NCBI RefSeq assembly: GCF_030341905.1
Contig: NZ_JATAAF010000010.1
Location: 41,289 to 105,288, forward strand
DNA length: 64,000 nucleotides
Source: Porticoccus sp. W117
Lineage (GTDB): Bacteria > Pseudomonadota > Gammaproteobacteria > Pseudomonadales > Porticoccaceae
Direction of reading: 5' to 3'
The notes under the pieces were generated by a model that was not told the DNA's origin, made no database searches, and saw only the letters and a program-made list of their open reading frames with translations. The translations under genes and the position numbers were made by a program. Of this stretch, positions 53,287 through 61,585 are shown one piece after another (positions within the stretch are counted from its first letter, which is position 1; the number at the start of each line of letters is the position of its first letter).

Positions 53287-54132
53287 GTGCCCCCCACTAT
53301 TTCCGAACTTCTGCGTCGTAGCGACCAACTCGCCGCCGTCAGCGATACTCCACGTCTGGATGTGGAGGTGTTGTTATGCCACTTGTTGGGTAAGGATCGC
53401 GCATTTCTTTACACATGGCCAGATCATCAGTTGAACGACGCCCGGTTGGCTGATTTTTACGCCGCCTTTGAACGCCGCAAGAACGGTGAGCCGGTGGCCT
53501 ATATCATTGGCCAGCGGGAGTTCTGGTCGTTGCCATTGGAAGTGGAGCCAAGCACTTTGATTCCCCGCCCGGAAACCGAATTGTTGGTGGAAGTTGCACT
53601 TGACCTGCCTTTACCGGAAAAAGCGCAGGTACTGGATTTGGGTACCGGCACCGGGGCGATTGCTCTGGCATTGGCGTCAGAGCGCAGTGGTTGGCAGGTA
53701 GATGCGGTAGATGTTGTCGAAGAGGCGGTGGCCTTGGCAGAGCGCAATCGGCAAACCTTGCAACTGAATAATGCGCGAGTTTGGCAGAGCTGCTGGTTTC
53801 AGTGTGTGACAGCTAACGGTTACCACTTGATTGTCAGCAACCCCCCTTATATCGACCCGCAAGATGCCCACCTGCAGCAGGGAGATGTGCGCTTTGAGCC
53901 CCGCTCGGCACTGGTGGCGCAACAATCCGGGCTGGCAGATATTGAGACCATTATTGCTTGCGCCCCCGGCCATTTGCAGCCGGGGGGGTGGCTGTTGTTT
54001 GAGCACGGTTACGACCAAGGGGAAGCTGTACAGAGACTGCTTACCGAAGGTGGCTTTAAGCAGGTAGAAACCCGCCAGGATTTGGCGGGTAACGATCGGG
54101 TGAGTTTAGGCTGCTACTCCGGCCAGAGGTGA
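53287..54132 (+). CDS. prmC: Release-factor glutamine N5-methyltransferase PrmC
   Basis: PrmC methylates the GGQ glutamine of RF1 and RF2 using SAM. The 281-residue protein has an N-terminal helical domain (1-80), motif I LDLGTGTGAIALAL (about 117-130) and the catalytic Asn185-Pro-Pro-Tyr188 (SNPPYID). The start is GTG at 53287; no nearer start precedes the conserved N-terminus. Its stop overlaps the convergent transporter gene by 27 bp. It has lost direct linkage with prfA through the LRR insertion. Confidence 0.96.
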   Translation: MPPTISELLRRSDQLAAVSDTPRLDVEVLLCHLLGKDRAFLYTWPDHQLNDARLADFYAAFERRKNGEPVAYIIGQREFWSLPLEVEPSTLIPRPETELLVEVALDLPLPEKAQVLDLGTGTGAIALALASERSGWQVDAVDVVEEAVALAERNRQTLQLNNARVWQSCWFQCVTANGYHLIVSNPPYIDPQDAHLQQGDVRFEPRSALVAQQSGLADIETIIACAPGHLQPGGWLLFEHGYDQGEAVQRLLTEGGFKQVETRQDLAGNDRVSLGCYSGQR

Positions 54133-55413
54133 TGGCAGGCGCTGTTGCCGTCGGTGCTTGTTGGCAAAGTAAAGCCAGGAACCAACGGTGCACACTGCGC
54201 CAATAACCGCCACCAGGTAGCTGGTATAAATAATAAAACTGTGCCACTGAATGTCGTTTTGCCCCAGATTCTTGTACACCATCACGCCGACACTGCCCAG
54301 GTAGCCGAACGAGTCCGCCAGGTAGATCAAAAACCCCACATTACCCACTTGCTTGAAGGTGGCGATCAGGCGCTCAAACAGCACGCTGTTAAAGGGTACG
54401 TACGCCAGGTAAAGGCCAAAACCGTTGATAATCATCCAGCTGATCGGGCCCAGGTTCCCGGCCTGGTAGGCCAGGGTCGATAGCCCACAGCTGGCAAAGC
54501 CAAACAAAATCAAAAAGTGATTCACCATCAGCGCCCGACTGTTGCTTTTAATCAGCATCATGGCGCCAATAATAATCAGAACCACCACCGCGATGGGGAT
54601 TTCCGTGAGGCTGAAAATGGCCGGTGAACCGGTGTAACCCAACTCGTCCCAGATGTTGGCGGTGAAGTTATCGCGCAAATCTCGAAAGATGGTCAGCAGC
54701 ACATAGCCGCCGATCAACAAGCACAAACCGGTACTGAATTGCTTGAAGAATGCCCGGCGGGCAGAGGCATCCATAGGCTCGCGCTTGGTGCGCAGGCTAA
54801 TATCATCCGCGTTCGGTGGTGGCAGCTGTTCCAGCATATATACCGCCAACATTAACAGCGGCATAAACAGTGCAGCGGTAGTGACCGGCATCCAGAATTC
54901 ATCCACGCCCCAATTCAGCATCAGATAACTGCCGACGGTTTTTACCACTCCGGAGGAGGCGATAAAGCTGGTGCACAGGCCAGCGGCCAGTACCTCGGTG
55001 ACTTTGCGGCCTTCCAGATAGCTGAATACATAACCCCATACCATGCCCAGGGGTATGCCGTTTAAAAACATGCAGACGATATTCCAGGGGTGCGGCAGCA
55101 ATGCGAACAGCAGCAGGGCGATACCGGCGATGGTGATCAGCGTCAGAATACCTTTGGCGCGACTGTTGCCACTTTGCTCTGACACCACTTTGATGCCAAT
55201 AAATTTTGACAAAGCGTATCCGGCGACTTGAGCTGACAGGTAAAGCACCTTGATGGATATGCCCCAGTAGACAATATCCTCGTACAGGCCCACCGCGATG
55301 GGCTTGCGAAAAGCGTACATGCAGGAGTACGTACAAAAAGCCGCTACCATGGCAAACAGGCAGAAGCCAAAACCCTGGCCTTTGCCGGTGATTCTTTGTA
55401 GAAAATTAGTCAT
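54106..55413 (-). CDS. DUF5690-family MFS-type transporter
   Basis: A 435-residue inner-membrane protein with about twelve TM helices, MFS-like. The opening FCLFAMVAAFCTYSCMYAFRKPIAVGLYED is the mark of DUF5690 proteins, which resemble sugar-phosphate (UhpC/GlpT) permeases. FLNGIPLGMVWGYVFSYLEGRKVTEVL (about 116-142) fits the MFS cytoplasmic loop. Substrate unknown. Convergent with prmC, overlapping by 27 bp. ATG start. Confidence 0.85.
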   Translation of the reverse strand: MTNFLQRITGKGQGFGFCLFAMVAAFCTYSCMYAFRKPIAVGLYEDIVYWGISIKVLYLSAQVAGYALSKFIGIKVVSEQSGNSRAKGILTLITIAGIALLLFALLPHPWNIVCMFLNGIPLGMVWGYVFSYLEGRKVTEVLAAGLCTSFIASSGVVKTVGSYLMLNWGVDEFWMPVTTAALFMPLLMLAVYMLEQLPPPNADDISLRTKREPMDASARRAFFKQFSTGLCLLIGGYVLLTIFRDLRDNFTANIWDELGYTGSPAIFSLTEIPIAVVVLIIIGAMMLIKSNSRALMVNHFLILFGFASCGLSTLAYQAGNLGPISWMIINGFGLYLAYVPFNSVLFERLIATFKQVGNVGFLIYLADSFGYLGSVGVMVYKNLGQNDIQWHSFIIYTSYLVAVIGAVCTVGSWLYFANKHRRQQRLPSPLAGVAA

Positions 55414-55573
55414 AGTAGCCGCTCAATATTGGTATACACCAAGAGCGTTATTTAAGCGGCGCAGTGTGACTTTATTGTGACAGAGCGGGCATTTTCAGTA
55501 CTGGAAACCGGGAGAGGGTGCCAGTATGCTATGGCCACCCGAATGTGGGGAACATTCTATAAGGAGAATAACT

Positions 55574-55798
55574 ATGTCTGATTCAGCGACTGAAAAGCGT
55601 ATTTTGCCAGCGTTTTTGCTGTGCTTCTTTCTGGGGCCACTGGGAGCGCACCGTTTTTATGCGGGTAAAATTGGCACTGGAATTCTGCACCTGCTCACTC
55701 TGGGCGCATTGGGTATCTGGACACTGATTGATTTTATTATGATTATTATCGGTTCTTTTACCGATAAAGAAGGCAATAAAATCACTGAGTGGACCTGA
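55574..55798 (+). CDS. TM2-domain membrane protein
   Basis: A 74-residue protein with the TM2 pattern: [47 protein letters not shown]. Two TM helices joined by the conserved DRF-like loop (here AHRFYAGK). Function is not established for bacterial members. The ATG at 55574 follows AAGGAGAATAACT, a good ribosome-binding site. It is followed by a strong terminator. Confidence 0.92.
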   Translation: MSDSATEKRILPAFLLCFFLGPLGAHRFYAGKIGTGILHLLTLGALGIWTLIDFIMIIIGSFTDKEGNKITEWT

Positions 55799-55820
55799 GT
55801 AGATATCTCTGGCAGGTTCA

Positions 55821-55858
55821 AAAAATCCCGGCAATGCAGATTGCCGGGATTTTTGTTT
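55821..55858. terminator. Rho-independent terminator after the TM2 gene
   Basis: AAAAATCCCGGCAAT and ATTGCCGGGATTTTT form a perfect 15-bp stem with a 4-nt loop (GCAG), then TGTTTGT. The A-tract makes it usable in both directions. Confidence 0.9.
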
Positions 55859-55883
55859 GTGGGCTTAGATACTATTAATCCGG

Positions 55884-56014
55884 CAATCAAATAGTTCGTC
55901 CTGAACTATTTGATTGTCGCCCAAAAAAATCTGGCGATGCTGCGTGGAGCCTCTTGATTTTTTTGGGCTCGCGCCGACTTTGTCGGCGGCGGCACGTCCC
56001 TGTGCCGCGCTAAT
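55884..56014. other. Cluster of four consecutive hairpins
   Basis: Stem 1 has 14-bp perfect arms at 55884-55897 and 55903-55916; stem 2 has 13-bp arms at 55919-55931 and 55956-55968 (GCCCAAAAAAATC). Then come GCCGACTTTGTCGGC and GCGGCACGTCCCTGTGCCGC, the latter ending at the convergent-side gene end near 56010. No coding frame. It could be a dispersed structured repeat, a terminator array, or a small RNA locus; I cannot tell which. Confidence 0.6.
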
Positions 56015-56453
56015 CTAGCTCGCCGATGGCGGTTAATACGCTTTCCCGCAGCGATTCGATACTGTTATTTACTCGGTCGTATGATGCTTTGTTACCCAGT
56101 TCATCGGAATACATTTGCCACTTGCTGTACAGCTGTGTGGATTCCTCGTTGACGTTGTCGGGCATAAAGTAACGCAAATCACGCATGGCAATCACCTGCA
56201 CCCAACCGCGCTTGCGGGAGTTTTCCAGCTCTGCGGCGGTCATGTCGTCGCGGGCGTAACGCATGTGTATGGCCACCTCATCCAGTTCCGCCAATCGTTC
56301 TATCAGGGCAAAGCCTGCGGTACGCACATTGCGATTTTGTTCGGTGACTTCGTTGCGCCAGGTGTTGTACCCCAGGCTTGCCAGGGCAATGGTCAGGCTG
56401 ATCAGTGCCACGGAATTGCGGCGCACCTGCTGTAAAAAACTGTGGTAACTCAT
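56010..56453 (-). CDS. Hypothetical single-TM protein
   Basis: A 147-residue protein with one N-terminal TM helix (about 13-30) and a mainly helical domain outside the membrane (YNTWRNEVTEQNRNVRTAGFALIERLAELDEVAIH...). I do not recognise the family. Helix spacing suggests a coiled-coil or four-helix type domain as in sensor-like proteins, but no signalling motif is present. ATG start. Its 3-prime end meets a hairpin cluster. Confidence 0.75.
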   Translation of the reverse strand: MSYHSFLQQVRRNSVALISLTIALASLGYNTWRNEVTEQNRNVRTAGFALIERLAELDEVAIHMRYARDDMTAAELENSRKRGWVQVIAMRDLRYFMPDNVNEESTQLYSKWQMYSDELGNKASYDRVNNSIESLRESVLTAIGELD

Positions 56454-56521
56454 GGTGTCTAATGGGTAAATGCAAAGAGGTACCCATCAGATTCGCCGCG
56501 CTTTGGTTGGTTCCCTGAATA

Positions 56522-56561
56522 AAAACGGCCTGCAGAGTCAGTTTCTCCAACGGGCCGTTTT
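56522..56561 (-). terminator. Terminator after trhO
   Basis: AAAACGGCC (56522-56530) pairs with GGCCGTTTT (56553-56561); on the minus strand GGCCGTTTTT follows the loop. It lies 19 bp beyond the trhO stop. The loop is long (22 nt). Confidence 0.65.
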
Positions 56562-56579
56562 CAGGATGTACTGACGGAA

Positions 56580-57602
56580 TTATTTGCCAGTAGTCAGGCG
56601 GTCTTTGGTGCTCTGCAACTTCTTTGCCGCCTGTTTGGCAGCCTTGCGGGCTTCAATCAGTTTGGCGGCATCGCCACCCACGTGCACTTCGTTGCGTTGC
56701 CTGGCCAGTTGAATTTGCTTTTCCCGCTCCCGGTAGCGGGCCTTGTCGGCGGCAGAGGTTTTGTCGTAGCAGTGCGGACAGCTGACGCCGCGCTGGTATT
56801 GATCACTCTGTTGATCCACTTTGGTAATGGGCATGCGGCAAGCATTGCACTGGTCGTACTCGCCCCGCTCCAGGTTGTGGTTAACGGTTACGCGCTCATC
56901 AAACACAAAGCACTCACCTTCCCACAAAGTGTTGTCAGCGGGCACGTCTTCCAGGTATTTGAGAATGCCGCCCTGCAGGTGGTACACCTCATCAAAACCC
57001 TGTTCTTTCATATAAGCCGTGGACTTTTCGCAACGAATGCCACCGGTGCAGAACATGGCGACTTTTTTGTGCACAGCCGGGTTCAGGTTATCTTTCACGT
57101 ACTGGGGGAACTCGCGAAAGCTGGTGGTGTTGGGGTTGATGGCGTTTTTAAACGTACCCACCTGGTATTCGTAATCGTTGCGGGTGTCCACCAGCACCAC
57201 ATCCGGGTCGCTGATCAGCGTGTTCCAGTCTTCCGGTTTGACGTAGGTGCCCACTACTTTTTTCGGGTCGATGCCCTCAACGCCCATGGTGACAATTTCT
57301 CTCTTGAGCTTCACCTTGGTGCGCAGGAAGGGTTTGTGGTCGGTGTGAGATTCTTTGTAATCAATGCCTTCCAGACCGGGTTGCTGTTGCAGCCAGTGCA
57401 GCAGGGCGTCGATGCCTTTGCGGGAGCCGGCGACTGTGCCGTTAATGCCTTCACTGGCCAGCAGCAGGGTGCCGCAAATGCGGTTGGCTTCCATGGTGGC
57501 CAGCAGGGGCTCACGGAGCTGTTGGTAGTTTTTCAGGGTAACGAATTTGTACATCGCGCAGACGACATACTGGCCAGAACTGGCCACGTGCGGGGTAGTC
57601 AT
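56580..57602 (-). CDS. trhO: tRNA uridine(34) hydroxylase TrhO (rhodanese-like)
   Basis: TrhO (YceA) makes 5-hydroxyuridine at tRNA position 34 using O2. The 340-residue protein has an acylphosphatase-like N-terminal domain (about 15-110), a rhodanese domain with active-site Cys185 ([12 protein letters not shown]) and a C-terminal cysteine cluster (CNACRMPI...CPHCYDK) that may bind metal, ending in a basic helical tail ([14 protein letters not shown]). ATG start. Single gene. Confidence 0.95.
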   Translation of the reverse strand: MTTPHVASSGQYVVCAMYKFVTLKNYQQLREPLLATMEANRICGTLLLASEGINGTVAGSRKGIDALLHWLQQQPGLEGIDYKESHTDHKPFLRTKVKLKREIVTMGVEGIDPKKVVGTYVKPEDWNTLISDPDVVLVDTRNDYEYQVGTFKNAINPNTTSFREFPQYVKDNLNPAVHKKVAMFCTGGIRCEKSTAYMKEQGFDEVYHLQGGILKYLEDVPADNTLWEGECFVFDERVTVNHNLERGEYDQCNACRMPITKVDQQSDQYQRGVSCPHCYDKTSAADKARYREREKQIQLARQRNEVHVGGDAAKLIEARKAAKQAAKKLQSTKDRLTTGK

Positions 57603-57941
57603 AGTGTTGCCTCGTGCGAGCCGGAGCGTAAATCCGGAGCAGTCATTTAAGACATAAAGTCAGGGAGGCGGGATTTTATAGAAATTGATCCGGCATTGCG
57701 AATAACTGCCACATTTGAATGAACAGAGTATTTAGGTTTTTGAGCGCTGAATTAACAGGTCGCACGTCTGACGTCGCATGTCGCACGCTAAAACCAAGCA
57801 CTTCGTAGGTCGGACTTTAGTCCGACAAGCAACTTATCAATGACCACCAGCCCTGTAGGGCTACTCATTATTTCAGAGAGTGACTATCTACATAGAATGG
57901 TGCTTTTAGCGTGCGACGTCAGACATGCGACGTGCGACCAG
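57603..57941. other. Intergenic region filled by repeats
   Basis: No protein-coding frame. It contains the second copy of the long inverted-repeat element (57758-57939) with a GTAGGTCGG-type palindrome (57804-57830) nested in its centre. The trhO promoter presumably lies in 57610-57720, which I cannot resolve. Confidence 0.6.
57758..57939. repeat. Long inverted-repeat element (GGTCGCACGTCTGACG arms), copy 2
   Basis: Left arm 57758-57801 and right arm 57899-57939 (GGTGCTTTTAGCGTGCGACGTCAG...) are reverse complements in design, ending CTAAAA-CCAAGCAC / GTGC-TTTTAGC. The arms match those of copy 1 at 43285, but the centre (about 97 nt) is unrelated and holds another repeat family. It ends 3 bp from the grxC stop. 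Confidence 0.8.
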
Positions 57942-58190
57942 TCAGGCTGCCAAATGCTTCTGCAAGGCTTCATAACCACCGATGTATTCAGTGCCATGAA
58001 AAATCTGTGGCACGGTGTTTACCGGTTGGCCGATGGTTTTCGACAGGTCGGCCTTGCTGATGCCTTCTTCATGAATATCCACGTAGCGGTAGGGCAGGTT
58101 TTTTTGCTCCATCACCGCTTTTGCCTGGCGGCAGAATCCACAGGCCTGATGACCAAAAATGGTGTAGCGAGTGTTGTTGGTGCTCATCAT
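57942..58190 (-). CDS. grxC: Glutaredoxin 3
   Basis: A small thiol oxidoreductase reduced by glutathione. From the ATG at 58190 it has 82 residues with dithiol active site Cys17-Gly-Phe-Cys20 (ACGFCRQAK), the NTVPQIF cis-Pro loop and the GGYEALQ glutathione-binding turn. The next ATG (58187) is also possible, with GAGG eight bases upstream. CGFC is less common than CPYC in this family but does occur. Confidence 0.93.
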   Translation of the reverse strand: MMSTNNTRYTIFGHQACGFCRQAKAVMEQKNLPYRYVDIHEEGISKADLSKTIGQPVNTVPQIFHGTEYIGGYEALQKHLAA

Positions 58191-58258
58191 CAATTCCTCA
58201 ATAAGTGATTCGATGTGTGCACTGTAACTACTGCCCTTTATTAAGACTATTTAATTGA

Positions 58259-59623
58259 TTAAATGAGTTTGATAGTTTTTTTCTTGCCATGGTGCTGCAC
58301 CATAGCCATCAGGCACAGAGCTGAAATGCTCAGGGCCACGGTAGCTCCTACCCAAAAGCCGCTGACACCCATGGCTGTACCCCAGAAGTCAGTCATTGCC
58401 AGACTGTAGGCCAACGGGAAGCCCACCACCCAGAAGGCAACGAATTGCACAATCATCGGTGCTTTGGTGATTTTGTAGCCCCGCAATGCACTCATGGCGC
58501 CCACCGCAATGGCGTCGGAAAAACGGTAAATGGCGGCGATCAATAACAGTTGCACCGCGATGGCTTGTACCGACGGATCTTTGTTGAAAAAGGCGGCAAT
58601 GGCCTCCGGGAACAGCAAATAAACGGCCACCTGCAAGCAGGCGATGGCGGCAATCAGGGTTAGCCCGGCTCGGCAGCTGAGCCAGGCTTTTTCGCTGTTC
58701 TCGGCACCTATGTGTTGCGAGATAGCCACCGTCAGCGCCTGGCCGATACCCAGCGAGACAATAAACATCAGGCCATCGAACTGGTGGGCGATGCTGTGGC
58801 CAGACAGCACCTCACTGCCCAGGCTGGCAACGATCAGCGGGATAATGCCGAAAAAACTGAACTCAAACAGAATGCCCACCGAGATGGGTGCGCCCAGGCG
58901 CAGAATGTCGCCAATGGCTCTGAGTTGTGGTCGGGCCAATTGGGCGAATAGTTTCATCGCACGGGTGGCGCGGCTGCGCAACAACCACAAGGCAAACGCC
59001 AGTACCTGAAAGAACACCACAATCAAAGTGGCCCAGCCACAGCCGACACCGCCCAGCTTGGGCAGCCCCCAGTGGCCGAATACCAGCGCGTAATCCAGCA
59101 GAATATTCAGCAGCAGGCCAGAAATATTGACCACCATCACCGCTCGCGGCAGGCTCACGGCTTCCAGAGTGGTGCGCAGCCAGAACATCAGATGAAAGCC
59201 GAACACCGCGGCGATCATCGGCACCATGTAGCCGCGGGCGATGGCCACTACCTGAGGCTCAGCCCCCAGTTGCCCCACCAGCCACAACCCACCAGACATG
59301 GTAGCGCTGGCAATCAAGCCAAGTGGCAGAGCCAGCCACAGGCACTGGTGGAACTGATTGCGCAGGGCGTTGTGATCGTTGGCGCCAAAGTGGTGGCCAA
59401 TAAGGGGCGCGTTGGCAAACAGGATGCCCCCCAGAATCAAAAACACAAAAATGGTAATGCTGTTGCCCAGTGTGACCCCGGCCAGATCATCCACGCTGGC
59501 CTGACCGGCCATAAATACGTCGGTCAGCCCCATGCCCACAGCCGCCGCCTGGCCGATAACCAGAGGCAGTGCGAAGCGAAACAGGCGAACTGCCTCGCCG
59601 ACGAGGGTCTGTTTATACTTCAT
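58259..59623 (-). CDS. MATE-family efflux transporter
   Basis: A 454-residue inner-membrane Na+- or H+-driven multidrug/toxin exporter of the NorM type, with twelve TM helices in two halves. It opens MKYKQTLVGEAVRLFRFALPLVIGQAAAVGMGLTDVFMAG and shows the repeated GxxGxxxxN-like LGNSITIF and SVGILFEFSFFGIIPL motifs. I chose the ATG at 59623; an in-frame GTG at 59632 is possible. The first 30 bases are repeated in opposite orientation at 59862-59885. Confidence 0.92.
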   Translation of the reverse strand: MKYKQTLVGEAVRLFRFALPLVIGQAAAVGMGLTDVFMAGQASVDDLAGVTLGNSITIFVFLILGGILFANAPLIGHHFGANDHNALRNQFHQCLWLALPLGLIASATMSGGLWLVGQLGAEPQVVAIARGYMVPMIAAVFGFHLMFWLRTTLEAVSLPRAVMVVNISGLLLNILLDYALVFGHWGLPKLGGVGCGWATLIVVFFQVLAFALWLLRSRATRAMKLFAQLARPQLRAIGDILRLGAPISVGILFEFSFFGIIPLIVASLGSEVLSGHSIAHQFDGLMFIVSLGIGQALTVAISQHIGAENSEKAWLSCRAGLTLIAAIACLQVAVYLLFPEAIAAFFNKDPSVQAIAVQLLLIAAIYRFSDAIAVGAMSALRGYKITKAPMIVQFVAFWVVGFPLAYSLAMTDFWGTAMGVSGFWVGATVALSISALCLMAMVQHHGKKKTIKLI

Positions 59624-59885
59624 ATCCACCACTGCTGAGAGCGATTTTTGTGCTCAACAAGGCGTAAAGAGTGTCGTGTAGTCATTCTACATAAGCGATT
59701 TACAACGCAGTGGAGCGCAAAAATAGCCTCAGCCCCATGCGTTTTAATAAAAGGGGTTGGGGCTGAAAAGGCGCCCCTCGTTGTTGCTCGTCGCTCATTT
59801 GGAATGACCAAACTACTCTCCTCGCGCCTAGATGGACGCCTTTTCAGCCGCCAACAGTGGCGGATATGAAGTATAAACAGACCCT
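59604..59885. repeat. Inverted duplication of the MATE gene start
   Basis: 59604-59627 and 59862-59885 are exact reverse complements over 24 bp, extending to about 31 bp with one mismatch (CCACCACTG/CAGTGGCGG). The right copy encodes MKYKQTLAGDIARLEAW then a stop at 59917, against MKYKQTLVGEAVRLF of the MATE protein. Between the arms are further hairpins (59641-59727 with mismatches; 59729-59766). Confidence 0.85.
59729..59766. other. Hairpin in the MATE - GOGAT-like gap
   Basis: TCAGCCCCA and TGGGGCTGA form a 9-bp stem, followed by AAAAGG. The surrounding 59636-60013 has no gene apart from the 17-codon remnant at 59866-59919 and the leader of the next gene. Confidence 0.55.
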
Positions 59886-59919
59886 AGCTGGCGATATTGC
59901 AAGGCTTGAGGCATGGTGA
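59866..59919 (+). pseudogene. 17-codon remnant resembling the MATE N-terminus
   Basis: An ATG-to-TGA frame reading MKYKQTLAGDIARLEAW. Nine of the first ten or so residues match the MATE start on the opposite strand, including conservative changes (V/A, E/D). Nucleotide identity is exact for the first seven codons and then falls away while the similar residues go on. It could be the broken start of a second MATE-like gene or a copied segment. Confidence 0.5.
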
Positions 59920-60013
59920 GTGCTGGAGCTTTCTATCAAGGAGCGGCGAAGCATATCGACCATTGCGGTTGTCGCAAAGGCTTAATTTTTTGAGGCTTAT
60001 AGTTGGGGTACGT

Positions 60014-61528
60014 ATGTCAGAAGAAAAAATTGATTTTTTAACCTTTGCCATGCAGCTGTTCGCGGCATCGGTTTTAGGGCTGCTGGTATTGGGGCTGGTC
60101 ATATTGGCGGTGTTGTATGTTATCGACGTCAACCAGACGCGCCATACCATTCGCCGCAACTACCCGGTAATTGGCCGCCTGCGTTACTGGTTTGAACACA
60201 TGGGCGAGTTTTTCCGGCAGTACTTTTTTGCCCTGGATCGGGAAGAAATGCCCTTTAACCGCGCACAGCGATCCTGGGTGTATCGAGCGGCAAAAAACGT
60301 CGATAGCACCCTGGCGTTTGGTTCCACCGCGCCTCTGGATAAACCGGGCACCTTGCTGTTTGTCAGCACCCCGTTCCCCACCCTGAGCGAAGACGTATGC
60401 ACTGCGCCGCCGTTGGTGATCGGCCCCTGGTGCCGTACCCCCTACGAAGCGCCATCGTTTTTTAATATTTCCGGGATGAGCTACGGCTCATTGTCGAGCC
60501 CGGCGGTTCAGGCGCTTTCCAGGGGGGCGAAGGAAGCGGGCTGCTGGTTGAATACCGGAGAGGGTGGTTTGAGCCCCCATCACCTGTCCGGGGGTTGCGA
60601 CCTGGTAATGCAGATAGGTACTGCCAAATACGGAGTGCGTGATGAAAACGGTAACCTCAGTGATGAAAAACTGCGCGAGATCGCCGCTCACCAACAGGTG
60701 CGCATGTTTGAACTGAAAATCAGCCAGGGCGCCAAGCCGGGCAAGGGCGGCATTCTGCCAGGCTTGAAAGTCACCGAGGAAATTGCAGCCATTCGTGGTA
60801 TTCCGGCCGGGCAAGATTCCATCAGCCCCAACGGCCACCCGGAAATACACTCTGTGCGTGACCTGCTGGATATGATCCACCGCATTCGCGACGTCACCGG
60901 CAAACCTGTGGGCATAAAAATGGTCATGGGAGGCACCGACTTTTTTGACCTGCTGTGTTCGGAAGTTCGCGAGCGCGGTGAATGGTCGGCACCGGATTTT
61001 ATTGCCCTGGACAGTGCGGATGGTGGCACCGGTGCTGCGCCGCAAAGCCTGATGGATCATGCCGGGTTGCCCATCCGCGAGAGCTTGCCCTGGCTGGTGG
61101 ACAAGCTGGAACACTACGGCTTGCGCGAACGCATACGGTTGATCGCCACCGGCAAACTGGTCAACCCGGTGGATGTGGCTTGGGCACTGTGTGCAGGGGC
61201 AGATTTTGTGGTGTCGGCGCGGGGCTTTATGTTTGCCCTGGGGTGTATTCAGGCGTTGCAGTGCAACAAAAATACCTGTCCAACGGGTATTACTACCCAC
61301 AACAAAAAACTTCAACAGGGGCTCAACCCCGCCGATAAATCCGTTCGGGTTACCAGTTATGCGCAGCATATGGTGCACGAAGTAGGCGTTATCGCGCACT
61401 CCTGCGGCGTGTCAGAGCCGCGCCAGCTCACCCGTCGCCACGCTCGCATGGTGATTGAGCCGGGGCACTCGGAATCCCTGGACGTTCTCTATCGTGCTCG
61501 CCATCAGCCAGTAAGAATTGTTGAGTAA
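60014..61528 (+). CDS. FMN-binding glutamate-synthase-like protein, membrane-anchored
   Basis: A 504-residue protein of the glutamate synthase central/FMN domain family, without the glutaminase part. One TM helix (about 15-38) anchors it. The FMN domain includes NISGMSYGSLSSPAV, NTGEGGLSPHH, ISQGAKPGKGG and LDSADGGTGAAP. A 3Fe-4S motif is complete: Cys411-x5-Cys417-x4-Cys422 (GCIQALQCNKNTCPTG). It may transfer electrons to an unknown acceptor. Start chosen at the ATG at 60014 (MSEEKIDF); the frame is open 39 codons upstream over repeat-derived DNA. DoxX follows by 57 bp. Confidence 0.87.
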   Translation: MSEEKIDFLTFAMQLFAASVLGLLVLGLVILAVLYVIDVNQTRHTIRRNYPVIGRLRYWFEHMGEFFRQYFFALDREEMPFNRAQRSWVYRAAKNVDSTLAFGSTAPLDKPGTLLFVSTPFPTLSEDVCTAPPLVIGPWCRTPYEAPSFFNISGMSYGSLSSPAVQALSRGAKEAGCWLNTGEGGLSPHHLSGGCDLVMQIGTAKYGVRDENGNLSDEKLREIAAHQQVRMFELKISQGAKPGKGGILPGLKVTEEIAAIRGIPAGQDSISPNGHPEIHSVRDLLDMIHRIRDVTGKPVGIKMVMGGTDFFDLLCSEVRERGEWSAPDFIALDSADGGTGAAPQSLMDHAGLPIRESLPWLVDKLEHYGLRERIRLIATGKLVNPVDVAWALCAGADFVVSARGFMFALGCIQALQCNKNTCPTGITTHNKKLQQGLNPADKSVRVTSYAQHMVHEVGVIAHSCGVSEPRQLTRRHARMVIEPGHSESLDVLYRARHQPVRIVE

Positions 61529-61585
61529 GGGAATTATTTGCGCACTTTACCCTCAAAGGGGGCGCAAATATTCTGGAGAACAACA

